Both the position numbers and the translations under genes were made by a program. The notes beneath the pieces are model-generated. The model ran no database searches, had not been told where the DNA came from, and saw nothing but the letters and a program-made list of their open reading frames with translations. Shown here piece by piece: positions 5,649 through 16,300 of a DNA stretch of 21,596 nucleotides. The DNA comes from Deltaproteobacteria bacterium (GTDB lineage: Bacteria; Desulfobacterota; DSM-4660; Desulfatiglandales; Desulfatiglandaceae), in the NCBI GenBank assembly GCA_019314425.1, contig JAFCZI010000004.1:1-21596 (forward strand), read 5' to 3'. Each line of letters begins with the position of its first letter. Position 1 is the stretch's first letter.

Positions 5649-8600
5649 TCAAGACAAAATCCGTCAATTTATAAACCACGCGCCCATCAACCATCAGAAA
5701 CCCGTCGGCGCGAATGGACTTGGTTTTGTCATCCATCCCAGTCATGACCGCTTCCACCGTAACGGTTTGGTCCGTGGGAACGACCTGCCCGCGATAGAGC
5801 CACTGATGTTTTTCATTCATCCCTTCAAACACGGTTTCATATGACGCACCCCACCGCCTGGTTGCAACAAATTTCAGCAACTGAATAAACGCTTCCACCC
5901 CGAGGGACCCGGGCGTAACAGGGTCCTGATAGAAATGCGCCTTAAAAAACCATTCATTGGGATCGACCTTTTTACTGCCACGGATAAAGCCAAGGCCCTT
6001 CGGTCCGCCGTCGGGAATAAACAGATCAATCCGACGGATCATCCGCATTTTCTCTCCGGGATGGGGCGGTTCAATCGGATATTTAATGTTTGCGATGCCG
6101 CGTTCCTGTTCGGACCGGGACGGTTGATACGGCTCCGCGTCCTGGATCCCTTTCTGATCACGAAGGGCTTGCGCTGAAAAAAATCCGAAATAGGTGCTTC
6201 CCTTATAAACGGTCCCTTCAGAACCTTTCACCTCAAACGTGAAATGCTGAATAATCATGCCGCCGGAATCGGATACATTCGTAATCTTGACCGTTGTGGT
6301 CAGTATCCCCGACGTGCGGGTCACCGGCAGATGCTGAACCCCTTCCCCCCCGAGATTTCTGAATTTCAAATCGGTATCGCTGGTCAGGGCGGAGCCGATA
6401 TATGCCGCAAGCCATCCGCATGGTTGCAGCGCAATCTCCAGGAGTACGGCAAACGGCATAATATCCTGACGGTTGGCGGCAAAATACCACGCGTCTTCCG
6501 GAACCTGGTATTGCGCTTCGGCCACGCCCCCCGAAACCATCTTCCAGGGGTCGCCCACCACGTGGGTAATGCGGTCCAGAAATTGATACGGCGCTCTCGG
6601 CAGGCGGGCAATGCGGCGCTTTGCGTCAAATATTTCGTAGGCTGCGCCAAAAGCGACGGATGGCTTCCCTTGGGTAAAGGCGATGATCCGGCTTTCGTCA
6701 TAAACCGCCGGTTTGAATCCATGGGGCGGTTGATCCCGCTTCCGTGCCGGTTCTGCCTGCCATAAAGCCGCCAGTTTATCAAAAGAAATCCCCGCCATTC
6801 GGACGGACATGTTTTCCATGTCAACAATATATTTTCCGTCCGCGTACATCCTGGCATCGGCAATGGCGTAGGGCTCAGGGTGTATTCCCAACGCTTTGAT
6901 GGCGATTTCGTAAGTGACCACGGAAGTGGTTTCAAGCACCTGCCCCCTGCATTTCAAACGGCTCGTGACCCCTTGAACCGGTTCAAGAGAGACGTCATTG
7001 CTTTCAGCAATCCAGCCCATCCGCAACAGAAAAATCCTGAGCGTATGCATGCAGCATTCATACATGAGGGTCCCCGGCATGACGCGGTCATCCACAAAAT
7101 GGCACGTCAAAAACCAGTCGTCGGGGTGGATATCGGCTTCCGCCCGTATCAACCCCAGCCCGTAACGACCGCCTTTCGGATCGATTTTTGTTATACGGTC
7201 CACCAGCTTCATCCGGCCCCCCGGTATGCTCAAGGGATGCTTCAAACCAAGGGACTTAAATGACGGGCCGAAGCATGCGGCCAGATCGCCCCCACGAAGG
7301 GCTTCGAGCTTTGCTTCATCATAGGATTCAACTTTCATTTCGACCAGGTTCCGGCATCCTGGATCCAATTCACCCTTTTTGGTGCCACTGTTCAGACGAT
7401 TACGGGTCAAGCCCTTTCCTGCGGCAAGCGCGTCTTCCGTAAAAAAACCGGCGCAGCCGTTTCGCATGGTCAACAACGGCACGTCATCGATGGCACCATC
7501 GTATTCAAAATCAAAAAATCGGGTATCATTCAACGTAAAAAAACGCTTGATCCGGATATCATAGCGGACCGTTTCCCCCGGCAGGGGTAGATGCCGATGA
7601 AAGGTAATGTCCGCGTCGAGGAGCCGGTACACGGCCAGCCCCCGGGTGTGATAATCAATCCCCGCGAAGCCGGAAAGCATCAGGTCGGCCTGGCCAGCTT
7701 CCACGGTAATGCAGATGGGCATCCGGCCCGAATCAAGATACCATGCGCCTTCCCTGACATCATGCTCGGTGATGATTCTTGAAGGGCCTAAAACCAAAGG
7801 CTCGCCCTCAATGGCAATGACCCTGTCAACCAGCATCAACGGTTCGTCCGGGAGGCGAACACGGGTGGGATATCCGTCTATTTCGGCATACTCTGGTCCG
7901 AACACCTTTGCAATGGATCCTATGGCATACGCCATGCACTGCTCGCGGGTGAGGGATCTCGCAGGATTGTCTGAAATGGTTTTGGCGATCCCCCCCCTTG
8001 ATTTTTCAATTATCGCAAGCTGTCGCGCCAGGTTATCCGCCATTATTTCGGTTATTTCAGATGCGAACTTCAGATATATTTCGTGGGCATCGCTCTTTGC
8101 CTGCCCGGTTTTTGTAAACTGCCCGATCAGTTCATCGGGTTCGGCCAGTGTTTCTTCTTCTCCCTTGAAACCCTCAGATTCAAGGGTGTTGACGGCCTTT
8201 TTTTGAGCGAACCCAACCCATTTTGGCATCACAAACGGCTTCCCCCCCGTTTTGATTCTGACCGCCGGTGAACCTTTCGGGTCATCCTTTTTCTTCCGCG
8301 TAGCCGGTCGCCCGTTTTTATCCTGACAGGCATGGCCGTACAATCCCTCCATATTCACGGGGATGCCCTCCGCGATACATTGTCCCAGGCCCCGCAATAT
8401 CAATGAATACGGATTTTGACCCTGGATACAAAATGACCTCGCGACATGGGGAGATCCCTGAAGGATATGGTGGATCATCCGGGTGCAGGACGCACCGGGG
8501 CCAATTTCCAGGAATATCCTTGCCCCGTCGTCATAGGCGGCGTTAACGGTTTTTACAAAATCAACACCGTTGATGGCGTGGGACAAAATGGCATCAGCGG

Positions 8601-11600
8601 TCGATTCCCGGGTAACATCATAGGACCGTCCCTTGGCACCGCTGTAATATTTAATACGGGCGGGGGCAATGGTTTTCTGCAGATGCAATTCCCGGTAAGC
8701 ATCTTCTACTTCCTTTAAAACGTCACAATGCGCGATGGTGACACCCTCGATGGGCACATACCTGCAATCAATGGTGTTGATAAACGCCTCAACCGCTTCC
8801 CGTTCCCCCCCGATAACGCATTCCCGGCTTGTATTTGAAATCAACGGATATACATGGGGATGTTTTTTCAACACATCGCTCAAGTCGTCCATGGACCGGT
8901 CTACGGTAAACAAAACCCACTCCAGCGGTTTGTTCCGGGGCCATTTCCAGTGCCTTCGGGCCGCCCGGTATTCCCCCGCCAGATCCTCGGTAAACAGGGT
9001 TGATTTCTGGATCTTCCCAAGCATTTCATCCCGCCTTGACCATGCTTTCAAGGCGAACAGCCCCGCAGTTTCACCCAGGCTGTAGCCCACAACGAAATTC
9101 GGCTCGATCCCCAGATATCGCACCAGATCGCTGATCCCCGTGCAGAGTGAAACATGGCCGAATATCAGGGTTCTGCGGTCACGACGATTTTTGAGGACGG
9201 CATCTTCATGCCAATGGTCAATGTCCCAAAAACAATCGGGGCGATACTGACGCCGCAGATAAAGATTCTCCCGATGCTGTTTCCTGAGGACGTCCGGCCA
9301 CTGTAAAAATAATTCCCGGCCCATGTCGAAAAAACTGTTTCCGGAACCGGGAAAGACGAAACAGATATGGTGTTGGCCCCCGGATGCCAAGGGTTGGGGA
9401 TTGTAAAAAATCCGGTCCTGAAACGAGGCCCCCGGAATGGATGACCGCTCGGAACCCACCCGTTTATCGGGGGTTTCCCGGAGGGTTTTTTCAAATTGGG
9501 AGATCTGTTTCAGCAGCTCTTCCCTGTCTCGCGCGATAAAGGCCGCCGAAAGCTTCGATGGGTTTTCCTCGCGCTGAAGCCGCCACCACAACCGGGCAAG
9601 CGATGCCATATTCGAGGAAGGATCATCCGGTTCGCTTTGAGCAAAGTCACGCAATACATCAAGCCCGCTGAGGATACGATTGTGGGTATCGGCATTCACC
9701 ACAAACAACCCTTCGTTTTCCAGCCCCGAGGGGGTTTGTTTTTTAAAATCCGGAAATGCCGGGGGTTCCGGTTCAAATGCTTCCAACAGGGCATGAGCAC
9801 AATTGCCGGTGATGCTGCAAGCGCTGACCAGTGCCCTTCGAGGGCCGTCCGCCCGATCGTGCAGCCAATAGCGGGGCGTGGAAGGGACCACAAGCAGGTT
9901 CGGTTCAACCCATTCCGGTATCGGATTTTTTATGGCTTTCAGCGGCGGCAGAATTTCATGATACACGCAAAGAGCAGCCTTGATAAAGGATGCCAGAGAC
10001 GATGCCGCGCCCGTATGGCCGACCCCTCCTTTTACGCTTCCAAGCGCAGGTTGCCGTCCCGAAAGTTCCCGGCCCCCCACCCCACGAAATTCATCCGTTT
10101 CACCAAAATATGTTGCAAGGGCCTCCATTTCCATCTTGTCTTCATCGGGATAGCCGCTGCCATGGGTTTCCACATAACCGATATGGACTGGAAGGCAACC
10201 GGCCTCATGGCACGCCTTTTTCATGGAAGACACGTATGAACCCACATCCGGCAGCAGGCCCCGGGGGGTCCCGCCCGTTGAAGCGCCGACCCCTTTGATG
10301 ACGCAATAGACCCGGTCCTTGTCCCGGACAGCGTCCTCAAGACGCTTAAGCACCACCGCTCCCGCCCCTTCACCCATGATAGTGCCATCGGCATCCGTGT
10401 CAAAAGCGTTTATCGCTCCGGATGTGGAAAACGGTCGGACGGCATTCCGGGCCAAAAGCGATCTGACATCTCCCGTCATTTCCACGGCACCCACAAGCGC
10501 CGTATCGATGGTGCCGTTCCGGAGTGCCCTCGCGGCTGTTTTGAGGGCATTCATCCCTGAACTTTCTTCGCTTGAAAGGGTGAAACAGGGGCCTCCCATG
10601 GAAAATTCCCTGGCGATCCTGCTCGCGATCACACTGCCCAGCCCCCCCATGGTACGGTTGGCCGTAAGCCCCGGACCCGCAGCATCACGAAGGGCCGAAA
10701 GCCATTGTTCATAATTCGTTTCGGAAACATCGATGTTCAGCGCTTGCGCCCATTTTTCGCCATTGTTTTCAATGAGCCACCTTACATGATAATTTGTGGT
10801 GTTGGGATCGAGCCCGATCCCGATGAACGTACCAGCGCGGATATTTTGCCGGTTTCCAGGGTTTGCGTCCGTCCACGCGCCCACTGCCGTTTTAAGTATG
10901 AGAAGCTGCTGAGGAAGCATCTCATGGAGTTCTTTCGGCGGAATCCGGAAAAGGTCCATCGGGGTTTCGATTTCATCGATAAAAAACCCCTCGGGACGCA
11001 TGCCGGACAATGCGCTTTTTTTAAACCATTGGCTGTCATAAACGCCCCACGCGTCCCGGGCTTCAGGCACAGGCCCTGCCCCTCCTGAAACGTGTCGCTT
11101 GAAAGATTCCAGCCCATCCCACTTCCCGAAATGGGCGTCCATGCCGATGACCGCCACATCGACCGGGTCTGTTTTGAACTCCCGGTTGACCGTCGAAAGA
11201 AAATCTTCCGTCATGCCCGTCCACTCTTCAAGCAGAACATGGGCATTGATCCCGCCGAACCCGAAAGCGCTCACCGCAGCCTTCCGGGGGGTGTTTTTGT
11301 TCCGTCTATTCCATGGGAGACGGGTTTTGAGGATCGTAAAAGGCGTTTTGTCTATTTCAAAGGATTCCGGGGCGTTATCAAAATTGGCCGATGGCGGAAG
11401 GGTCTTTTCACGGAGGGCCAAAAGAGTCTTGATGCATGCCGCGGCGCCAGCCGCCGTGAGCAAATGGCCGATGTTTGACTTAACCGAACCCAACACGCAG
11501 GACTGTTTATGGTCGGCCCCTTCCCACAGCTTTTTCAGACTTTCAAATTCAACCGCGTCACCCACCGGCGTCCCGGTGGCATGGCATTCGATGAGATCGA

Positions 11601-12564
11601 CGTCATGGGGATGCCAATCTGCTTCTTCATAGGCGGCCCGCATGGCCCTGAGCTGCCCTTCGGAAGTGGGTGCCAGCAATCTGCCGCCCATATCGTTTGA
11701 GAGGCCGATCCCGCGTATGACGGCATATATGTTGCGGCCTTCAATGAGCGCGTCGGACAGTCGCTTCAGCACAAAAATTCCCGCGCCCTCTCCCACCACC
11801 AGACCGTCTCCGGCGGCGTCAAAGGGCGCGCTCCGCCCGCTTGGGGAAACAGCTCTCAGCTGGGAAAACCCCATCTGGGTATAAAGGCAACTGGGCCGGG
11901 AAACACCGCCGCAGAGCATGGTATCGGCTCGACCGGAAGTCAGTTCGTCCACGGCCAGTTTCATGGCGTACAAAGAAGAGGCACACGCCGCGTCCAGGGT
12001 GAAGCTGTCGCCCCCGAGTCCCAGGGCCCTGGACAGGATTCCTGCCGGTAACCCCGCCCCGTGGATATTCAGGGGATCGGTCTTCCGGAATGGGCGGCTT
12101 TGATTTTTGGGAAGAAGCTTTTCTTCGAAAGTCCGAAACAGTGTTTCTTCGGCGATGGCGGATAATGAATCGGTGGGAAGCACCAGGTTTCCGAGGATTA
12201 CCCCGGTTTTACGGTGATCCTCCCCCTTGATGCGGGCATCATCGAAAGCCTGTTGGCCCGCCATGAGAAGCAGATGAAACAGGGGGTCCAGACGATTCAG
12301 AAAATCGGGCGATATGTCGAGGCCCGCCAGATCCACATCGATCCCGGCTTCGTCGACAAAGCATCCGCGCGTCGTGTGTACCCTGTCGATGACACCGGGC
12401 TTCGGATCGTAAACTTTTTCCGGGGGAATCGCCCAGCGTCCGGGTGGCACTTCACGAGAAGAATCCCGCCGTTCCAGGATGTTTTCCCAGAGTTTTTCCG
12501 GACTCGGAGCATCGGGAAAAATCCCGCCCAGGCCAATAATTGCAATCGGTTGTTTGTTTTTCAT
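5641..12564 (-). CDS. pfaC: PfaC-like polyunsaturated/secondary lipid synthase subunit (KS-CLF-AT-DH-DH)
   Basis: The 2307-residue multidomain synthase has five parts. The ketosynthase (about 1-440) has catalytic C194, H328 and H367. A second KS-like domain (about 468-900) has E667 where cysteine is expected (LSSEESSG), making it a chain-length factor. An acyltransferase (about 1060-1400) has S1162 in GYSLGE. The C-terminal half holds two FabA-like dehydratase regions (about 1557-1930 and 1990-2300), each a pair of hotdog folds. One member of each pair has the catalytic-type motif, H1822 in CHFVDDRVMPG and H2210 in AHFYQDPVTPG. The acyltransferase is absent from marine PfaC but present in myxobacterial Pfa3; unlike Pfa3 there is no C-terminal AGPAT. 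It should work with the other Pfa subunits in iterative chain building and double-bond placement. No clear Shine-Dalgarno precedes the ATG, and the gene is separated from pfaA by hicBA and a palindrome. Confidence 0.93.
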   Translation of the reverse strand: MKNKQPIAIIGLGGIFPDAPSPEKLWENILERRDSSREVPPGRWAIPPEKVYDPKPGVIDRVHTTRGCFVDEAGIDVDLAGLDISPDFLNRLDPLFHLLLMAGQQAFDDARIKGEDHRKTGVILGNLVLPTDSLSAIAEETLFRTFEEKLLPKNQSRPFRKTDPLNIHGAGLPAGILSRALGLGGDSFTLDAACASSLYAMKLAVDELTSGRADTMLCGGVSRPSCLYTQMGFSQLRAVSPSGRSAPFDAAGDGLVVGEGAGIFVLKRLSDALIEGRNIYAVIRGIGLSNDMGGRLLAPTSEGQLRAMRAAYEEADWHPHDVDLIECHATGTPVGDAVEFESLKKLWEGADHKQSCVLGSVKSNIGHLLTAAGAAACIKTLLALREKTLPPSANFDNAPESFEIDKTPFTILKTRLPWNRRNKNTPRKAAVSAFGFGGINAHVLLEEWTGMTEDFLSTVNREFKTDPVDVAVIGMDAHFGKWDGLESFKRHVSGGAGPVPEARDAWGVYDSQWFKKSALSGMRPEGFFIDEIETPMDLFRIPPKELHEMLPQQLLILKTAVGAWTDANPGNRQNIRAGTFIGIGLDPNTTNYHVRWLIENNGEKWAQALNIDVSETNYEQWLSALRDAAGPGLTANRTMGGLGSVIASRIAREFSMGGPCFTLSSEESSGMNALKTAARALRNGTIDTALVGAVEMTGDVRSLLARNAVRPFSTSGAINAFDTDADGTIMGEGAGAVVLKRLEDAVRDKDRVYCVIKGVGASTGGTPRGLLPDVGSYVSSMKKACHEAGCLPVHIGYVETHGSGYPDEDKMEMEALATYFGETDEFRGVGGRELSGRQPALGSVKGGVGHTGAASSLASFIKAALCVYHEILPPLKAIKNPIPEWVEPNLLVVPSTPRYWLHDRADGPRRALVSACSITGNCAHALLEAFEPEPPAFPDFKKQTPSGLENEGLFVVNADTHNRILSGLDVLRDFAQSEPDDPSSNMASLARLWWRLQREENPSKLSAAFIARDREELLKQISQFEKTLRETPDKRVGSERSSIPGASFQDRIFYNPQPLASGGQHHICFVFPGSGNSFFDMGRELFLQWPDVLRKQHRENLYLRRQYRPDCFWDIDHWHEDAVLKNRRDRRTLIFGHVSLCTGISDLVRYLGIEPNFVVGYSLGETAGLFALKAWSRRDEMLGKIQKSTLFTEDLAGEYRAARRHWKWPRNKPLEWVLFTVDRSMDDLSDVLKKHPHVYPLISNTSRECVIGGEREAVEAFINTIDCRYVPIEGVTIAHCDVLKEVEDAYRELHLQKTIAPARIKYYSGAKGRSYDVTRESTADAILSHAINGVDFVKTVNAAYDDGARIFLEIGPGASCTRMIHHILQGSPHVARSFCIQGQNPYSLILRGLGQCIAEGIPVNMEGLYGHACQDKNGRPATRKKKDDPKGSPAVRIKTGGKPFVMPKWVGFAQKKAVNTLESEGFKGEEETLAEPDELIGQFTKTGQAKSDAHEIYLKFASEITEIMADNLARQLAIIEKSRGGIAKTISDNPARSLTREQCMAYAIGSIAKVFGPEYAEIDGYPTRVRLPDEPLMLVDRVIAIEGEPLVLGPSRIITEHDVREGAWYLDSGRMPICITVEAGQADLMLSGFAGIDYHTRGLAVYRLLDADITFHRHLPLPGETVRYDIRIKRFFTLNDTRFFDFEYDGAIDDVPLLTMRNGCAGFFTEDALAAGKGLTRNRLNSGTKKGELDPGCRNLVEMKVESYDEAKLEALRGGDLAACFGPSFKSLGLKHPLSIPGGRMKLVDRITKIDPKGGRYGLGLIRAEADIHPDDWFLTCHFVDDRVMPGTLMYECCMHTLRIFLLRMGWIAESNDVSLEPVQGVTSRLKCRGQVLETTSVVTYEIAIKALGIHPEPYAIADARMYADGKYIVDMENMSVRMAGISFDKLAALWQAEPARKRDQPPHGFKPAVYDESRIIAFTQGKPSVAFGAAYEIFDAKRRIARLPRAPYQFLDRITHVVGDPWKMVSGGVAEAQYQVPEDAWYFAANRQDIMPFAVLLEIALQPCGWLAAYIGSALTSDTDLKFRNLGGEGVQHLPVTRTSGILTTTVKITNVSDSGGMIIQHFTFEVKGSEGTVYKGSTYFGFFSAQALRDQKGIQDAEPYQPSRSEQERGIANIKYPIEPPHPGEKMRMIRRIDLFIPDGGPKGLGFIRGSKKVDPNEWFFKAHFYQDPVTPGSLGVEAFIQLLKFVATRRWGASYETVFEGMNEKHQWLYRGQVVPTDQTVTVEAVMTGMDDKTKSIRADGFLMVDGRVVYKLTDFVLSA

Positions 12565-12580
12565 TTCAGCATGTCATGTT

Positions 12581-12741
12581 GATGGCGCCGTAAGAAGTCC
12601 CATCTACTGCGTTGCAGTGATTTTTCAGAATCTCAACACACTACCTGTATGCCTACGATCCTGAAAAACCACTACGCCTTGTATATGGCACTGTTTACAA
12701 CACCATCTGTAAATAGATTCGTGACTTTTTACGAGGCCATC
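12581..12741 (-). repeat. Long imperfect palindrome (hairpin element 4) with a doubled right end
   Basis: The left end GATGGCGCCGTAAGAAGTC (12581-12599) pairs with two successive right ends, an imperfect one closing at 12707 (TTTACAACACCATC) and a better one, GACTTTTTACGAGGCCATC, at 12723-12741. Inside, GCAGTGATTTTTCAG pairs with CTGAAAAACCACTACGC. Most arm mismatches are transitions that give G-U pairs in minus-strand RNA, the operon's sense strand. The element fills the gap between hicA (stop at 12743) and the pfaC start, so it would form a large hairpin in the operon mRNA. Confidence 0.75.
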
Positions 12742-12742
12742 A

Positions 12743-12967
12743 CTATTGATTCTTCAAGAATTCTTCAGCCGTCAGTCTGATGTCCTTGGCAATTTTCTTT
12801 AACAAAATAGGCGATATATCCCTACCGGCATGAAACGGCACCGTTGTTCCTCTACCATCTGGATGGCGAAATTGCTTGTGAGAACCTTTTTGCCGGACTT
12901 CAAGAAAACCGAGACGCTCAAGTATCAACACAACTTTATTCGGTTTAAGTACCGGTCCATTTCCCAT
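12743..12967 (-). CDS. hicA: HicA-family mRNA interferase toxin
   Basis: The 74-residue basic protein has the dsRBD-like HicA fold. GSH at 28-30 holds the conserved catalytic histidine (H30), followed by [21 protein letters not shown] and a C-terminal helix (LLKKIAKDI). HicA toxins cleave mRNA and are neutralised by HicB. Its ATG lies 2 nt after the hicB stop codon, so the two are translationally coupled. The pair sits in the same orientation inside the lipid-synthase gene cluster, between pfaA and pfaC, which is unusual. The length is close to the family norm and nothing appears truncated. Confidence 0.93.
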   Translation of the reverse strand: MGNGPVLKPNKVVLILERLGFLEVRQKGSHKQFRHPDGRGTTVPFHAGRDISPILLKKIAKDIRLTAEEFLKNQ

Positions 12968-12969
12968 AG

Positions 12970-13179
12970 CTATGCCACCATAACGTTTTGAGTACCAATA
13001 AATTCACCCTCAAACTTTGGGGCTCCGTCTTCAAGAAGCATTTCAATAACCTCTTTTAGATTTTTATTTAATTCATCTAATGTCTCTGCTTGCGAATGTG
13101 CTCCTGGAAAACCAGGCACAGAACCGACATAAAGATCAGTATCTGAGCATTTTTCAATGACTGCTGTAAAAATTTTCAT
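12970..13179 (-). CDS. hicB: HicB-family antitoxin (short form)
   Basis: The 69-residue protein has the partial RNase-H-like HicB fold: a first strand [10 protein letters not shown], then [36 protein letters not shown]. It should bind and block HicA. It ends soon after this domain, so the C-terminal HTH or ribbon-helix-helix DNA-binding domain of longer HicB proteins is absent; autorepression would need another factor or may not occur. AAGGAG lies 6 nt before the ATG. The order is hicB then hicA, the reverse of the classical hicAB arrangement but common. The 124-nt gap to pfaA shows no convincing promoter, so the pair may be read from the lipid-synthase transcript. Confidence 0.92.
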   Translation of the reverse strand: MKIFTAVIEKCSDTDLYVGSVPGFPGAHSQAETLDELNKNLKEVIEMLLEDGAPKFEGEFIGTQNVMVA

Positions 13180-13303
13180 TGGTAGCTCCTTTCCTTTATC
13201 TATTGCCGAACAAAAATTGGATTGCTCCGCGGACCGCCCGCTTCGCTACCTGCTGAACGAGAAATTAACAGGGTAACCTCCTTTCAGGTTATTTGACTGT
13301 TTT

Positions 13304-16300
13304 TCATCCCAGTACGCGGCGTTTAAACGCTTCATTCAGAGACTTGTCAAGGGTGCATTCATAGTCTTCAATCCGAGCGACCAGGTCGCCCGATTTTGGG
13401 TTCAAGAACTCAATGTCCGCGACGGCCCGGTGCTCGCTTCTTTCTTTCACCCGTACCGCCACCTGAACCCCGTCCGCCGGAAATTGCCGCTTGAACTGCC
13501 GGTATTTTCCGATTTTACTCGGAAGAGACCCCACATTATACTGCTGAAAACTCCAGAGGATCATGGCCTGGAACCCCCCGTCGATCGCCCCGGGATCGGC
13601 AATCCAGTTGTTTTGAATTTGACTGTCCATCCACGAAGCGGGGGCGTCGGTTGCGCGAAGATCCACAATGATAATATCGTCGCCGCTCAATTTGGCGGAA
13701 AGGATATTCTGCAGACGCTTTCCGTGAAAAAGGACATCGTTATAAAAAGTTCCGTTCACGGGGACGTAAGCTCTCAGGTCCTTTGACTGAATCCGGCTGT
13801 TTTCACTATCGGGCACCCTGTTCGAAAGAATGACTTTTGCCGAGGCATGCAGGGCCGGCATGGACCCGTTGCCGTTTCCCCGAATCTCTGTTGTTATGGA
13901 CAGGGTTCCATTATCGGCCGAAATATGTTCCGCCGTGACCTTGAGATGCTGCGAATCACCATTTTTCATGATAATTCCCTTGAGGACCCTGAAGTCGTCA
14001 AACCCCGCGAAACGGTATCCCGGGTTGTTTCGAAGTGCTCCGTGAGCCAGCCATTCAATCATGATCGCTGCGGGGAGGACCGCGTTCCCGTTCATCACAT
14101 GATCCTGCAAAATGGGGTAATGGTCCATGGTAAGATCCAACTCAAAGGAGGAAGGCATCGGGTCGACGGTTCTGCTTGAATGCCCTGCCGGAATTGAATC
14201 GGGAAGCCCCTCGCCCCTCAACGGCCCCCCCATGATGACGACTTCAACCGGGCGTTCGTTGTTCAACTCAAATTCGTCAATAAAATATCCGGCGCCGGCC
14301 TGTTTACGAATCAGCTCAATCCCCTCCTCTTTAAACAGGGGTTTGAGGACCTCCGTCACCATGCCACCATCCCATGGTCCCCAATTGAAGGCAACCGTCC
14401 GGCAACCAGGTCGGATTCTCGCCTGTTCCTGGGCCATCTTATTTAACACCTCGTTTGCTGCGGCATAATCGATCTGGCCTTTTCTTCCGAACCGGGCGGA
14501 GGAAGAGGAAAACAGGGCGATCATTTTGAGATCATCCGACTCGGTTTCGGAAAGCAGGTTCTTTAACCCCTGGACTTTTGTGGTATAAACATTTTCAAAC
14601 TGCGCGATGGTTTTATCCCCGATCAACCGGTCTTCCAGGACACCGGCGCCATGAATCACGGCGGTTATGCTGCCGAATTCGTTTCTGACCCGGGTCAGCA
14701 CATCGGCAACTTCGGACAGATTTCGGATATCGACACTATGGTATTGAACCTTTGCGCCAAGCCCCGTTAACCGTTCCATATTTCGAGTTATCTCACGGTT
14801 GGCAATCACCTTCCGAAAGGCATGCTCAAGGGCTTTCGGGGTCATATCGCGGGACCCGCCCGCCATGATGGCGCGTTTGATTTCCGATTCGGTTTCCAGG
14901 TGTTCAAACATGTCGGATTCATCTTCAGGCCCCGGGCTTCTTCCGAGGAGTATCATCACCGGGCGATAAGCCTGAGCCACGGCTGCCGCCACTTCTGCGG
15001 TAACCCCCCTCGCGCCTCCCGAGACCAGCACGACGTCGTCATGATCAAGCATGGGAACGGCCCGTTTTTCCCGGTTTTGGAGCGGGCTCGAGCGCAGTTG
15101 CAGGGCCAACCGATGATCTCCGGCAAGCCCTCTTTCTATGGGACCCGCCCTGAATATTTCGGAAACAATGGCCGCCGCTGTTTTTTCGGTGTCGTCAAAC
15201 TCGCCCATATCAAGGGTCAGGCAACCGACCTCCGGCCATTCATGGGCGACGGTTTTTGAAAGCCCCGCAAGCCCTCCCATGGTCGGAGAAAACTTTTTAA
15301 CAGGGTCGCCGAACCCGAATTTACCATCCATGAATGTCACGGTAACAAACCGCGCGATCCCATCCTTTTCGATCTTTCGAAGGGGTTTTTCAGCCATGCG
15401 GAGGAGCCCAAAAGAGGCTGAGATAAAAGAATCGTCCATGTCCTCCGAGCCGAGGATAATCAAACCGGCGAGAGAATCGGGTGGGTTCAATTGATCCATA
15501 TCCGCAACAGAAATGGGGACTGTTTCATAACCCATGTTCTGCAACCGGTCCCGGAGGGCGGCATAAAGCCCGTGATCATCCCGGGTAATCCAGAACGGAC
15601 CGGCTTTGGAGATCCGGACCGGGTCGGAAGTGGCGATTTCCATGGGCTCACAGGAAACCACCATCCTAAAGATATCAGCGGAAACAGGCGCGCGTTTCGC
15701 AGGGTTGGCGGACGCATTCGGATCCAAAACACTATCTTTTTGCGGCGCTGGTTTTTGCGGGTCCGGTTTCGGCGATCCTGCGGCCAGGTGGTTCACAATA
15801 TCCTGCAGAGATTCCAGCTCGCCCAGATGACGCGCTTCAATTTCAGGAGAATCGGGCAGCTTTTCCCGAAGAATCGAGAAAATCTCCACCCGTTTGATGG
15901 AGTCGATCCCGAGATCGCTATCAAGGGTCATGTCAGGCTCCAGCATCTCAACCGGGTACCCGGTCGTTTCCGATATGGCCCCCAGAAGAATTTTTAAAAT
16001 CTCATCGCTCGCGTCGCAGTTTGCCCCCGCCGGTTGCGGCATCGAAGCGTCCCGCTCCCCCCCGGCAGCCGGGCTGCTTGCGGCCAGGTGGTTTACGATA
16101 TCCTGCAAGGATTCCAGCTCGCCCAGATGACGCGCTTCAATTTCAGGAGAATCGGGCAGCTTTTCCCGAAGAATCGAGAAAATCTCCACCCGTTTGATGG
16201 AGTCGATCCCGAGATCACTATCAAGGGTCATGTCAGGCTCCAGCATCTCAACCGGGTACCCGGTCGTTTCCGATATGGCCTCCAGCAAAACGCTCTGGAT

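Noticed and set aside
5641..6000. AGPAT acyltransferase domain at the PfaC C-terminus, as in myxobacterial Pfa3
   Set aside because: The protein ends shortly after the second dehydratase hotdog pair; no HX4D acyltransferase motif or further domain is present.
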